64,000 bases of DNA from Cricetomys ansorgei (taxonomy: Eukaryota; Chordata; Mammalia; Rodentia; Nesomyidae): NCBI GenBank assembly GCA_026225945.1, contig JAMJFZ010001133.1:6716501-6780500 (forward strand). The letters run 5' to 3'. The notes under the pieces are model-generated. The model saw only the letters and a program-made list of their open reading frames with translations, was not told the DNA's origin and made no database searches. The position numbers and the translations under genes are program-made. The stretch's first letter is position 1, and each line of letters opens with the position of its first letter. Below, piece after piece: positions 49,101-61,924 of the stretch.

Positions 49101-49436
49101 ATTATCGTTGTCTCCCTTGAATATCCTGGGATTTCCCTAATAAGGAAGAACATGACCACGGACTTTAGCTGTCTTCCAAAGTCAAGACAATTCATATACC
49201 TTCTTAATCATTCTGATAACAATTTTATATTGGATTCCTTTACTGATTGCTCTCAGAGTGAAAGGCAAAGACCAGTGTCATATAAATAGATTCTGTCCTG
49301 CTTTTTGAAATTGTTTTCACCACTTTAATAGACACTTAATAACATCTCCCAATAAGAGGAAACTTGTGAATGAAATTTGTTCATGCTGCTTTATAAAAAC
49401 TATCTAGCATGACTTTCATACTCCCACACCGTTCTC
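49101..49436. other. AT-rich stretch, nothing recognised
   Basis: No recognised repeat or gene. Confidence 0.4.
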
Positions 49437-49450
49437 AAATTTCATCCATA

Positions 49451-49634
49451 GGGCTGGAGACTTGGCCCAGTAGTTAAGAGCATTTGTTATTCTTGTGAAG
49501 GACCTGAGTTTGATTCCCAGCACCCACATGGAGGCTCACAGGTCCTCAACCACCAGGCATGTGGTGCACAGACATATGTGTAAGTAAAGTACTCATACGA
49601 ATAAAATAAGACTAAAAAAAACCAAAACAAAACA
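49451..49634 (+). mobile_element. B2/B3 SINE
   Basis: tRNA-Lys-derived head GGGCTGGAGACTTGGCCCAG and AGTAGTTAAGAGCATTTG (A box), GAGTTTGATTCCCAGCACCC (B box), then GGCATGTGGTGCACAGACAT and an AATAAAATAAGA tail. An exact 14-bp target-site duplication AAATTTCATCCATA lies at 49437-49450 and 49635-49648. The GGTGCACAGACAT part favours B3. Confidence 0.97.
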
Positions 49635-49648
49635 AAATTTCATCCATA

Positions 49649-50084
49649 GAAAAATAAATTTATTTACATCATCATTCTTCAAAATATAAAACAAAACAAG
49701 GAATGCTGACAATGTTAGTGCATAACAAAACTATCAACAAAGAACACTGATCAGATATGTTTTATTCTTAATTACAGTTATAGCTCTTCCTAATCAGAAC
49801 ATGGGCAGATACCATCATCTCTGCTGTCTCTCTGACTGGCACTATTTTTCTAGAAAAACTTTATATTTCAATGATGCCATTTCTGTCCAGTTCTATCCTT
49901 GATATTTATCAGCTATTCCCTTTAGTGCAATCAAATCACTTCATAAAATCTAAACAGAGAGATAGATGTATCAGACAGTAATTGCTAAAATTTACTTAAA
50001 TACGTATTGATAGGTTTTATAGTTCAAATCCAATAAATTTAGTATTACCTAACTTCACTTAATTTAGGAATCATTCTTGAAAGT
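49649..50084. other. AT-rich stretch, nothing recognised
   Basis: No recognised repeat or gene. Confidence 0.4.
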
Positions 50085-50340
50085 ATTTTATTTATTTTTT
50101 AAGAATTTCATACAATGATTTGACCATATTAATTTTGAGTCCTTCCCCTAAGTCCTCCAAGATCCACCTGTACCTCCTTATATCCTCTAAATTTGTATTT
50201 TCCTCTCCCTGTGCTTCTCCTTATTCTTCTCCCTCTTCTCCTCGTCTTTCTCCTTTTTCTTCTCTATTCTTTGAATTTTGCTCAAATCAAAATATGACAC
50301 GAAATAAACAACTGAAAGCTATCCCTTTCCTGTTTTAATG
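50085..50340 (-). mobile_element. LINE-1 3' UTR fragment
   Basis: T-rich start, GAATTTCATACAATGATTTG, AAGTCCTCCAAGATCCACCT and a long CTTCTCC-rich tract are in the order of the reversed 3' end of rodent LINE-1. The pyrimidine tract gives a Ser/Pro-rich spurious frame (50120-50338). Confidence 0.65.
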
Positions 50341-50437
50341 GTTAAAATTCTTACATTAAATGCAACTTAGTATATTGACAACAATGTGTATGTATATGTA
50401 TATGTGCTTGTGTGTATTCATGCACACATTTTAATGT

Positions 50438-50712
50438 GTGTGGAGGCCAGAAGTCAACATTGGTGACCAACTGCTTCTTCACCTTCCTTTTTGAGACAGA
50501 CTCTCTAATTGAATGTTGAGTCCAGTAATTTTAATTGACTCCTGACCAATGAGCTCCAGGGATTTTCCTTCTTCTGTGTGCCCAGTGTAAGGATTGCTAA
50601 TGTACATTACCTTGCCCAGATTCCTGTTTGGATGGGATTTTGGGGATCATGTGCAGGTCCTCACTCTTGAATGTCAAACACTTTAATAACTAGATCATTC
50701 TCCTAGCATCTC
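50438..50712 (-). mobile_element. B4 SINE, near full length
   Basis: Reverse B4 order: TGTGTGGAGGCCAGAAGTCA, CCTTTTTGAGACAGACTCTC, ATGAGCTCCAGGGATTTTCC (B1 part), then TTTGGGGATCATGTGCAGGT and ACTTTAATAACTAGATCATT (tRNA part). Diverged but collinear over about 275 bp. Confidence 0.8.
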
Positions 50713-51168
50713 ATAAAGAATTTAAAACTTTGTCTGGCTTTTTATTCAGAGGTCTGGGCATAAACTTAAATTCATAAATTATAAACTATTATCCTTGAGA
50801 AAATTGTTTAGTATTTTATTGTTCAATCATATCATCTTTAAGATAGCTTAAAATTTACTGTCCTGAAGGAGTATGTGCTAGTTTGTTAGTTAATATCTGC
50901 ATTTTTCACACTATATTTGCACAGTATATGATATTTATTGTATGGATTTTTCTAGGTAATTCATGGGTTAAACATAAGGAATAGGATAGAAGGCATAGAA
51001 CAGAAATGAATTAGAAGCAACCAGAGCAAACTGGAAGAAATGAGAACACTTCAGAAGTCAATCATACTTTTTCACTAGAGTACAGCTTTCTACCCAAGCC
51101 TCTGTTTGCTGTGAAGATGCTGATGATTCTTTGTAGCTTTTTGTCCAACTGTGATAAAATGCTGGCTG

Positions 51169-51500
51169 CTAAATGTCTTCCCCCAACACCACATGCACTG
51201 ATTAAGCTTCCACAGAAATGAGTCAGGATTTGTCCACTATGCTAGTGTCAAGGCAAAGCCTTGGGTCTCAACTTAAATCTGACCAAGATGGAAAAGCAAA
51301 ACTCATGTTGTCCATGCCTGTCCAAAAAGCCTTCTCATGTGAATTGAGGATGTTACTTCTACCTGAGTCAAATTTAGAAGACATGAAATTCAGGATACCC
51401 AGGAGAAAACGTTCACACTCTGTCTTTCTGACTGACTTTTTGAAATTGCAGATAGGCAATTTTGTGACTTTTTTTTAAAACAAATCTATCACTTTCTCTT
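51169..51500 (+). repeat. Longer copy of a local duplication (with extra 245 bp)
   Basis: The outer parts 51169-51206 (CTAAATGTCTTC ... CACATGCACTGATTAAG) and 51452-51500 (ATAGGCAATTTTGTGACTTT onward) are found fused at 52230-52315. The interval 51207-51451 is absent there. Confidence 0.8.
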
Positions 51501-52229
51501 GTTTTGATTTTGATAAATCAATGAAGTGGCTTCATGTTTTGGAGTTCTTCTTTTACTTCCCTGACTTCCATGTATTGACATGTCTTCTCCAAATAAAACA
51601 GCACTTTATCAACTGATTTTCAGACATTTTGGGAATTACGGATTCACTGTTTAGCTTCTGGTATAATCTTAAAGTCTTGACTAAGAAGTGTTAGCGCAGT
51701 GCTAAAAACTGTAGCTCAGTGTACACCCATTTACCCAAAGATGATACACAGCCACAGGCCAATGCCCACCTAGGGATGGGAGAAGCATTTCTACGCTAAC
51801 CTTATGTTGCTACCAAGTGAATAATGTTCATCTCACATTATTTAATCTATATTTGTGTTCTGTACCTTGCCCTGTATCCACAAGAATACTTAGGTACTTT
51901 TTATTTGATATTCATTAATTTAATTACTAGTCATGCAGTTTCAAGGAAATTATAGTATTGGTGTCATTGAAAAATGATTTAAAATTTTGTACAATTTAAT
52001 TACATATAAGTAGTCATATGACATATTTGTATAATTAATTCTGCATATCAATAATCCTTAGGATACAATTGACTATCTTATCCATCAGTTAGATTGGGAG
52101 ACGGTGAGAATATTTTGGTTAGTAATTCAAAAATAAAGGATGATGATGATTGTCATTTAGGTGTATGATCATTTGTTTCTGAAATTGTAATGGGATGAAT
52201 TTTTAAAAAAAAGACTTCTAAAAGACATA

Positions 52230-52315
52230 CTAAATGTCTTTCCTCAACACCACATGCACTGATTAAGATAGACAATTTTGTGACTTTTTAAAAAACAAAT
52301 CCATCAGTTTCTCAT
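52230..52315 (+). repeat. Shorter copy of the same locus, middle missing
   Basis: 38 bases match 51169-51206 with two differences, and the next 46 or so match 51452-51500. The join reads ACTGATTAAGATAGACAATT. Sequence similarity fades beyond both ends. Confidence 0.8.
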
Positions 52316-55300
52316 TGTCCTAAATGAGTGTGAAATCCTGGGGTGAATTTCCAAATGCATTTCCACATGAAAATAATGTGTACCCTATGTTTTCAGCATT
52401 TTAAAAAGCAATGTCCCCTTTTTTTCTTAACCAATGTGGACTATAATAAGAAGCTTCTCTGACCAAAGTTGTGAGTCTCGTCATCCTATAGATACAAACA
52501 TAAACACCTAGAAAGACTGTTTGACAGCATGACTACATATAAAAACATCAGTTGGGCTCAGTGGGTTGAAAAGGAAAACCAATACTAATAAATATAAAGA
52601 AGTAGACAAAGTTAGGTAGGAGATGTGATGAGAAGTATCTTGGAACTTGCGACCCAGTATGAGCTGGATTGAGATAGATTCCAGATACATTGTATTCATG
52701 TATGAATTATTGAAAGATTAGATTAATAAAAATAGTATGTATTATTTATTTCAACATCTGAAAGTACAAATAAAGTAATTTTTAGAGTGCATGTTATAGT
52801 GGCATCTTTGGGAAGATGGCAAGAGCATTCTTTCATGGCAGACCACCATGAGAAGAATAAACCTGTCATTCCCTCTTTTGAGCTGCTTCCAACCTGCTCA
52901 TTATGAATTTCTCATGAACTCAGAGATTATGGCAGAGGAACATAAGGCCATTGACCTCCAAAGAAATCCATGCACAGTAATGGACTAGGTTTGAATAAAA
53001 ATTTAATCATATTTTACTTTTCATTTATGAATTGTCCATTTTGTGAATCTTTGGTAATGTATATATAATAAGGCAACGCATATTTTATGTGATACATAGG
53101 TGTTATGCAAGAATGCAATATAAAATCGTGGGTATGTTGTATCATCTATGAGATAAAAAAATATTTGGTATGTTGTATATTGTGCTTGCCCTTTTCCTTT
53201 TTTATTTTTATTAATTTTGCAAATCACTGTCGAGATAAGGTAGAAAAGAAATTCATGCACGCCTAGATTATTAGATCTTTGGGCAATACAATTATTAACA
53301 ACTGCAATATGGATGCTTATTTTATTCATGCACCTGTAACATTATTAAATCCTAATTTCTTTTTAATTTTTTAATTGTTTATGCAATATATTTTGAATAT
53401 ATTTCCCTCCTTCACATATTTTGTTTTCTTAAATGAATCATGGTTATCCAAAATCAGTGTTTTTAACTAAATATTTTCTTTGCTCTTACTCATGGTTTGA
53501 TTTCCATAGAAGTGCAGCTTGTGCAGAAGCAGGTATTAGAAGAAACAAATACATTAAAGACAAGTGAACAACACAATTATCAAACAGAAAGTTTGGGGAT
53601 TTGATGGTAGATCTAAGCTAACATTCTTGTTTTACTATCTGATGCAGAACAGGAAAGAAAAGTAGTCGGCAATAAGCTTACTACTACATTCTACCTGGAA
53701 ATCATGTTGATTTTAATGGCCCTGGATTTCCTGCTGTAAACTGTTCCCTGGTATAATTTTTTTCAACTCTTTACAGTCTCTTTCACACACAATGTCATTA
53801 GATTTCGATTCTCACATAAGGAGGAAAGAAGTTTACACTGTTCTAGTGCAGGCATTGCATGGAATCACTAGATATATCTTCATAAGCATCTCCAAATTAG
53901 GATGTCAGGTATTTAAAACTGCTTTGGGACAATTTGCTGAAGAAGATGTTAGGAGAAAATATCTTATGCAGCCCATATATTCAGTTTATGACTATACAGT
54001 TGAATATTTTGACTCTCTGAGCAAAGTGAATTAAAATATTTAAGCTGCTTTGCATATCTTTCTCATTCACCAGGTGTTTAGACATCCTGCAGTATCCTGA
54101 TGACTGTTCCCATGAATGATAAAGTTTAAATATTATACAGCTGTGGATACACTTGTTTCCTTCTTTGCGTTCATCTAGCTTTCTACCTCCTTTCTAAAAC
54201 CTGCAGCTGCATCAGGCCTAAGGAAACCAATGGCAGTATTGTTGATTGAGCAGTATCCGGTGATTTGTAAATGTAAAACAGATGTGCAGTAAATATTGTG
54301 AGCTTTGAATCAATAGGACACAGAATAAATACAAAAGGAATGAAAGAAAAGATAATTTCTCAGTGATTTTTGCTAAATATCTCATCAGAAGAGTTGTAGT
54401 TACAATTTTCTTGCAGGGTTTGAGGATGAACTTTTCACCCACTACTGCACAAAAAAACAGTCTTCCTCCTATATGTACCAAAAAAAGCCCCAAATAAGTT
54501 AAACACGCATATGTAATAATTTCAAAATATTTAAATAAATGTTGTTTCAAAGTAAAAAGTAGGAAGTGTTTTTTGTCAACTAACATAATGTTCAAAACAT
54601 ATAATTAACATCAAATCACTTAACACTGTATTTAGAATTACTACTAAATAGATACCAATAAACAGTCAACTTAAGAGAATAAGGTATATGAAGTCAAACA
54701 CAATTTATAGTCAATATTTTAAAAGAAAAAAATGTTTAGCATTTCACATTCTTGATAATTTCTTTTATCTTTCATTTCATTGTCTAATTTCAAAAATATG
54801 ACAATGAAATTGAATATTACTGCAAATTTCTGTGACAAAACCCTCTTTCTGCACATCATCTTCATTCAATCTCTATGAACTATTGATAAAATAATTCAAA
54901 TCTCTAAATTTTATTTCCAGTTTTTGAAATTTCACTGTCAGTCTGGCTCATTACATGAAAGTCTCCATCATTTTTCCATTCATGTTTTCTTTCTATAGAA
55001 ATTCACCAGAGTTTCACTAACGTAATATTTCTAAGCATAGCCTGACCAGTAAGATTCCTTTGTTTAAGCATGTATTTGTTCTCCATTTCTTGTTTTTTTA
55101 TTATTTGCCCAAGATATTACTACAAGATAATTTGTGAATTGAGCTTTCTGTGAAAGATGGAATCACTTTTTTAAAGTCAAGCTTTATACAGTAAAATGTG
55201 TTTTAACCCATATTTTTTTCCATTTTGGGCCTTATTAGTTCTAATTTATCACCATAAATTTTGCTATTGCTTTAAAGTTGAGCCCTTTAAGCTAGTATGT

Positions 55301-55787
55301 ATTATAATCACAATGTTTATAGTTAGAAACTTATAAAGAAGGGCATTGAACAGAATCGCTACTGCTCAAAGCCCTCTAGACTCAATGCTTCTGAATTCTC
55401 AACTACCTTAAAATACAGGACATTACACAGACATATTTTACTACCAGTTTTGATTTGCAAAAAAATCATCTATTGGCTCTGGTAGACAGTCTGTTTCCAG
55501 TGCCATCGATGACTACCATCCTTTCAGGTGGGCTGTGTAATGGCAAACCTGTAAGTTCTGTGCACATTTCCCTCAAGTAGAAGACAACAAAGTGCTCAGT
55601 TGGAATGCTGGATGTTGTGTCTGAACTTGGTTTTGCATGTTTCTCAGAGTAGTTGGGTACCATGCTTTATAATTCAGTTGTCACAGTCTGATAATTTCAG
55701 GAAATGCTGAGCATACACAAAACTGATAGACGGCCTTTAGAAGCCCAGGACACATATCTTTAAGTTGTATTTTTAAATATTTTTGGG

Positions 55788-55948
55788 GTGGATGGGGTTT
55801 ATCAATTAAAATCACTTGCTGCTTTTGAAGAGGCCTGCTTTTTAGTTCCAAGCATCTGTGGATGGCTGACAATTGTCTCTAACATGAGCTTATGAGCTCT
55901 ATGGGATGCAGTATCTGATTCTGAATTCCATGATCACCGAAATGCACA
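55788..55948 (+). mobile_element. B3-type SINE
   Basis: Diverged B3 order: ATCACTTGCTGCTTTTGAAG, CTTTTTAGTTCCAAGCATCT, GGATGGCTGACAATTGTCTC and ATGGGATGCAGTATCTGATT, leading into a CA array. The tRNA-derived head is weak. Confidence 0.7.
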
Positions 55949-56036
55949 TACACACACACACATACACACACACACAAAATAATAATAATAATAATAAAAT
56001 AAATGTATAAATAAAAATAAAAATAAATACATCTAA
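55949..56036. repeat. CA array followed by TAA/AAAT repeats
   Basis: ACAC array (55949-55976), then six TAA units, then AAATAAA-type sequence: the tail of the preceding SINE. Confidence 0.95.
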
Positions 56037-57194
56037 AAAAATAGGCTAAGTTAAATTCAGAGATAGGGAAAAGGTTTAGAAAGTGTCTACACCTTAGTAT
56101 GTGAGCCAAACTGGGGCTACGAAGATTACAGAGTTGTTGGATATCAATGACTGCCTCCTGTATCATGTTTAAAGAAGAGCCAACGGAAGTTTTACTACTT
56201 AAATAATTGTACAGAGTCTAGGCATGTACCCAGGGAAAGGTAAGAATTGCATGTCCTTCTGTTAACTCCAATGAAGGTTGAGTTCCTAGAGTACAGAGCC
56301 AGCAGTTGTAATTGAACCTGGACATCATTACATACTAAGAGACTGGCCTCTGAGCAAATACTGTGACTCCCAGTGAATATTCTGGTATCCAGTAAGAAAT
56401 GAGGTGTGCATGGTGGACAAGTATTAGTATTTTGTGTTCACAGGCACATTGTGGTAACCAGCATATTTTGTAACACTCCTAATTGAGAAGAAAAATCTCA
56501 TTCCCTTGTGAGTCTCTCAGTGGTTCTGAAGTTGGGTGTGGGACTTGTTGCTTAGCACATGCTTTGGGAACCCTGGGAATGGTTCTCAGGTTACTTTGTT
56601 CTCCTAAAAGTTGTTTGTCTTTTTTCTAATATGCATTTATGTTTCCTGAAAAATAAGAGAAACATATGCCTTTAGCTAAACAAATGTCTTATGTTTCTTT
56701 CTCAATATACATGCTCCAAATAATTTCTTTTATATTTGAAAAAGCTTTGTCTCAGTAAAAGCAGAGATTAACGCTGCCCATACAGTACTAATAGCAACTG
56801 TGAGTTTCATCAGAAATATACTGGGGTTCATTCTATCAGAAGGACTCATCTAAGCAGCTTTTTTAGAGAAAATTCTCAAGCATAAAGCAATACAGATAGT
56901 TATCAAATAATAATCTCATGAAGAAAGAATTCTAAGGTGCCTAAGTACACTGCTAAACAATAAATAGTGCACACCATTTTAAAAAGAACCTGTATGAACA
57001 GTGATATGCTCTACTGTACAAATTGAGAGAAAAAGACAACTAGTACATTTTATACTGTCATACACTACAACTTCTCAAAAGCAATTGTTACAACCAGCAT
57101 ACTAAATTACATTACTGAATTTACTTAGGAAAATTCTCAAAAGTTTCCGATGAAAAATAATATGTAAATATCACATGTGTATTTTATTGTTTCA
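56037..57194. other. Single-copy stretch, nothing recognised
   Basis: No recognised repeat or gene; moderate base composition in 56040-56560, AT-rich after. Confidence 0.4.
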
Positions 57195-57405
57195 TTTTTT
57201 AATTAGTATGTGACTACATTTTTTCCAACATTTCTTTTCTTCCATCTATCCCTTCTCATGCTCCTTCTTTTCTCTGAAACTCAAGACCTCTGTTTCTTTG
57301 GTTTTTATTGCACAAACACATATGTATAGTCATATGACTAAATATGTAACGACAACTTGTTTCATAACTATAATATTATGTGTGGGTGCATTTTTTATAG
57401 CCAAA
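57195..57405 (-). mobile_element. LINE-1 (Lx-type) 3' end
   Basis: T-rich start, CTTTTCTTCCATCTATCCCT, AACTCAAGACCTCTGTTTC and then ACAACTTGTTTCATAACTAT. Diverged but in the order of the reversed LINE-1 3' terminus seen at 48655. Confidence 0.5.
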
Positions 57406-58078
57406 GTTCAGTTTCAACCTTCATATAAAGTAATAATATAATTTTGGGGCAAGAATTGTGTTTGAAAATTTCCACATGATACAACAGCTTGCTGGGAGTT
57501 AAAAGATTAACTTACTAAGAAATTAAAGCTAACTAGATAGACATCATCAAATCATAACCTTCCTTTTATAAATCTATGCTTCTATTTAAAATTAGAACAC
57601 AAGCATATTTCGAGCCATATAAATAATACAACCAATTGAATAGATTCTTTTTACAGTGTCATTTTTATCCTTTTTGTTTTCATTTGATATTCATACTTAA
57701 TGCCATTTCAGATGTTTATTTTTCACTGCAACTGATTTAATTTTGAGAATCCACAAACATGCTGCAATTTAATTCAGAAGGTAATTTGTCTGAAATATCT
57801 GAATCACTTTTGAGAAATACAAAAAGAAATACACAACAAGTTTTGAACTTTTTTAAAAAAAATCATCCAGGTCTTAATACTCATCCCTTCATCCTTTCCA
57901 CCCCAGACAGCCCTGGTAGTGCCTCATTTTCATGAATCAATGGACGAAACACAGAGGCCATACTTGTTCTACTGATCTAGGAGAACCAATGACTGGGTTC
58001 ATAACAAATAGACCATTGCATGCCCCATCCCTGGCATGTGTTTGTTTTACTTAATTGAAGTTAATAAAATAATCTCCA
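57406..58078. other. Single-copy stretch, nothing recognised
   Basis: No recognised repeat or gene. Confidence 0.4.
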
Positions 58079-58284
58079 GACTGGGAAGACAGCTCAAGAG
58101 GTAAAGACACTTATTGTGAAAGTCTTATGACAGGACTCTGATCCCTAGATCTCATAGAAATGTATGTGAAAGGAGAAAACAGAACCCACAAAGGTATATT
58201 CTGACCTCGACTAACACTTCATGAAATGCCCTCACAACACACATTGCACACCCATGTACACACACACACACACACACACACAAT
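58079..58284 (+). mobile_element. RSINE1/B4-type SINE with CA tail
   Basis: tRNA-like head CTGGGAAGACAGCTCAAGAG and GTAAAGACACTTATTG, then GACTCTGATCCCTAGATCTC, AAAGGAGAAAACAGAACCCA and TATTCTGACCTCGACTAAC, ending in a CA array (58257-58282). Confidence 0.75.
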
Positions 58285-58289
58285 TAATA

Positions 58290-59756
58290 AAATAAAACAT
58301 AATGAAAATGCTACAGCCAACAATATTGTGTAGGCTAACTGCTGCCACAAAATCTTAGCCTTGAAATTGTTTTTCAAAGTTTTAGTAGTATTGGCTGCTG
58401 CAAAATTGGTCCTCTCTGTGCTGATGCAAAAGGTAAGTCCATTGCTCCATGCCCCTTTCTCTCTAGCATCTAAAACTTCTACCCAGTTCTAACTGTGGCT
58501 TTCTTACAAACTTGGTCAGGAGATGACTGAATTTGTTTATTACCATTAATAACGATAGTAGGCTTATTTCCTATGTTCAAGTTCAATAAAGAAGTGCTAA
58601 ATTTGAATATATTTTAGTAAATAATGAATTTTATGAATAGCTTGGTAATAAATGATGATAATTTGACATCAATTATATTTCCCAGAGCAACACTCCAGCA
58701 TCCCTCTTTCTCCAATCATCAGCTTGTGGTTTCTGCTAATAAACTATTTTGGCTCTTCCAAAATCTCTTATAACTCTACTCAACTGTTTAGGAACAGATG
58801 AACATGAAAGGCCCAATGAGTCCTGATATCTGACCATGTATTATTACTCTACTACCTTATTAATAATATGCATTTAGATCTTCCCTTCATGGCATATCTA
58901 GGTAATCCATAAAAGTGAGTTCCTCATATTTTTAGAAATCAAACACAGATTTTATCTTGTCCTTTTTCTATCAAGGTGACTATGAATTCCCTCCCCCTTT
59001 AAAACATCTACTGGCATAAGTTAAATTGAAGTGACAGTGATGATCATAATTCTATTATCATGCTGGGGATGTTGATAATAACAGGCATTCCCCTGTCTGA
59101 TGTTTAGTAACAGCAACAAATTACTGGCTGGCACAATTTGTGACCAAAGTAATCCACACTGAGTTGCCAAGAGCTACTCATTTTGTTTGTTGAAACAAAG
59201 ATAATTTTATGTTCTACCAACACTGCGCACAGGCCCTGTCCAGATGGGACTTACTTGAAAACACAGATATTTTTGTTTTTACTGATTTTTCTTAGGAGAT
59301 ATTGTATAATGATATTGTAATTTTAAATAATCTTCAACGCTATAAAGAGAAATAAAAGTAGCCAATGACCATCTTAAATATACGTTGCTGTAATCTACAG
59401 TGTGACAAGCAGATCTGGTCATCACAGTAAACACATTTTCTCCTTCTGTCCTGGGAAGTTTGCAGGTTCTCATTGCAGCAATAAAGTTACCTTGCAGTGT
59501 GTATTGTAAACCTTACCTGAAAATTGAAATTTCACTCCAAAACTTAACCTGTCTCAGAGATGCCCCAAACTCCATCTGTACTGCAACAGATAGAGTGCTG
59601 ATCTCTAAGGCAGAATATACCAGTCAATCATCAAGCATGACTGTTCTACTAGCTGCATGTCTTGGGAGCCAACCTTTAGCCATTCGAAGTGTGCAACATT
59701 CAGAATCAGATACTGTAAAGATCCTGAATTGGTACAAGAAACCTTATATCTAGGGT
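58290..59756. other. Single-copy stretch, nothing recognised
   Basis: No recognised repeat. A 97-codon plus-strand frame (59460-59753) has mixed composition and no domain I recognise; there is no supporting context such as splice sites in order or a poly-A signal. Confidence 0.4.
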
Positions 59757-59850
59757 CTGCAAGAAGGTATGCTCCCCTACAAGCCTGACACCCTGAGTTT
59801 AATCCTTAAGATTCACGAAGTAGAAAGAGAGAACTGACTCTGGCAGGTAG
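59757..59850 (+). mobile_element. RSINE1/B4-type SINE relic
   Basis: CTACAAGCCTGACACCCTGA, GTTTAATCCTTAAGATTCAC and GAAAGAGAGAACTGACTCTG match the RSINE1/B4 order, followed directly by the CA array. Confidence 0.75.
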
Positions 59851-59902
<52 letters not shown>

Positions 59903-59918
59903 ACACACACACACACAA
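59851..59918. repeat. CA dinucleotide microsatellite
   Basis: About 68 bases of AC repeats with one ATAC interruption; the longest dinucleotide array in the window and probably length-polymorphic. Confidence 0.98.
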
Positions 59919-61924
59919 AGTTAATAATTGTGCACAAATATAAAGAAAGCTCATATTTAATGATCAGAACTTTACACTGAGGACTCCATGTGTTTAGAGG
60001 TATACATCCAAAAAATTGTTAGAGGTGTGAGGCACTCATCATGTATGTATGCTATGCTTTAGAACTCGTCCAGTAATTTAAAAATGCAGTAGGAAAAGAG
60101 ACCAGCTGTGAGAGAAGCATAAACTGACAAGCTCAGTTTCAGTGTGTACTTTGTATTTTACCAAGAGAATCTGAGACAGCGTATGAAAGATAAAGGCAAT
60201 CAAATAAATGATCCAAGCAAAGGACCAGCCGTCCCTGACTCTTGACAATCATTGTAGTTAGCAAATAAATCTTTGAACTTCACATCAGGACAGCACAATT
60301 CACATCAGAGCAGACTTTTTGAAGTCTCTGAAGAAACTTACATACTGCATGGAGAATAACCTTGGCCCTCCAGCCATTTCCCCTTTAATACAGCAGTTCC
60401 ACACCTGCAGCAGTTGGTGATTTTAATGAGGTACCATACAAGCCACTGTCACCTCATGGACTCTTGATCTGTTGGACCCTTCTTATTTGCTTTGCAGTTT
60501 ATCCTTGATCTCTCTGCTTCTCATGCATCTGTGAAAACAGCTATTTATCAAGTCAGATGATTAAATTCTTTGCAAAGATACATAAAATTATTTTTTTTAT
60601 TTCCTTGACTAGTTTCTTATCATCTCCTCTCATATAAATGATGTCGTGTCAGTTCATGACCAAGTATATACATTCATTGAAATGATATACAGAAATAAAT
60701 ACTCCTTATATTTAAAACCTTATGAATACATAGTTACATATCTGACTATTCTTGCTCCAGAATTTTCTACTTCCAAATCCTATGCAAGAATAAATGATGA
60801 GTTTAAATTAGTTTTATAAGAAAAAAATTGCAAAGTTAAATAAAATGTGAAATTGATGAATTAATTATAAACATTTCCCTAAACTTGGTCAGATATAACG
60901 TTGTACAAGAAGCTATGTCTTTTGCCATCAATCATGTTGAGTTTACATTTCAGCATTGTTTGCTATGTGATCTTAAAATATGTTGCCTTCTTAAAGCTTT
61001 CATTTTTATTAAAAAGAATGGAAAATGCTGTAATACCATTTCAGATATGAGAATTCAAAGAATGATTATGCAAACGTGTAGATCAGAAAGCTTTCTGATA
61101 TGTAGCTAATATTCAATAAATATTTCTTTTCCCTCTTTTACCTCACTCCCTCAGGCTAATCAAACTCCCTAACTAACTCAGAATTCTAATTTGCTTTAGG
61201 CATACAGGGTGACATGTGATAAGCCTGAAGGTAAACTGTTTTGCCTAGGCTTTCCAAGCCAGTATCATTTTTGAAATGTTAGCATTAGGAATATAATTTT
61301 GAGAGGAATGTTCATTAAATTCAGGTCTATGTCTTAATTTCAGACAGCTAATTGAATTATGGGATAAAAGATAAGACTTCAGTACTTGGTTTTGAAGACA
61401 TAAAACAATGGGAAATTGGTTACCAAAATTATCATTGCTTCAGCTTTTCAAATACAGTTTTTGTGTTGCTTAAAAAGGCTAGAGTTTTGATTGTTTGTTT
61501 GTTTTATTAGTCTCTAGCCTCTAATGTCCTTGAATATATTACAATTCTTATTTTAAACTAACATTTTTATTCACTATATTTCCTTTTTTGTTACATACTC
61601 AAAAACAGTGTAGCCATAATACTCATCGTACAACATGATTTGGTAATTTGGGAAGGGGCAATGGTATATTACCTGTTGAGTGTATATCAGGATCTGGATA
61701 CCATTCCTACCTAAATAGATTTTTAAAATACATGAAAATAAAATTAAATGATGGATATTGGCTTTTACTTATCTTACAAATCATTTTCTTATTTTTTTAT
61801 TTCACTCCTGTGAATTTTTGTTTACTCTCCCCATTTACTGTATTTCAATTTATTCTTTTAAACTGAAGTATTAAGATATGTATTAAGTTCCATCTCTATG
61901 AGCATAGCAGAATTTTATTAGGTA
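59919..61924. other. Single-copy stretch, nothing recognised
   Basis: About 2 kb without recognised repeats; 60190-60560 is less AT-biased. The frames at 60885 and 61648 are unsupported. Confidence 0.4.

Larger units (their letters stand above)
50713..55785. other. Long AT-rich stretch with a local duplicated locus
   Basis: Five kilobases with no recognised SINE or LINE. The pair 51169-51500 and 52230-52315 is a partial duplication (separate entry). Open frames include 102 codons minus (53021-53329), 80 plus (53792-54034) and 125 minus (54218-54595). The last is hydrophobic, but I see no transmembrane receptor signature, signal peptide or neighbouring exon, and AT-rich DNA readily gives Phe/Leu/Ile-rich frames. 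Confidence 0.45.

Noticed and set aside
53792..54034. 80-codon plus-strand frame with fairly even composition
   Set aside because: No recognised family, no flanking splice signals in a convincing arrangement, and a length compatible with chance.
54218..54595. 125-codon hydrophobic minus-strand frame, considered as a chemoreceptor fragment
   Set aside because: No receptor motif or repeated transmembrane pattern I recognise; AT-rich DNA commonly gives Phe/Leu/Ile-rich frames of this size.
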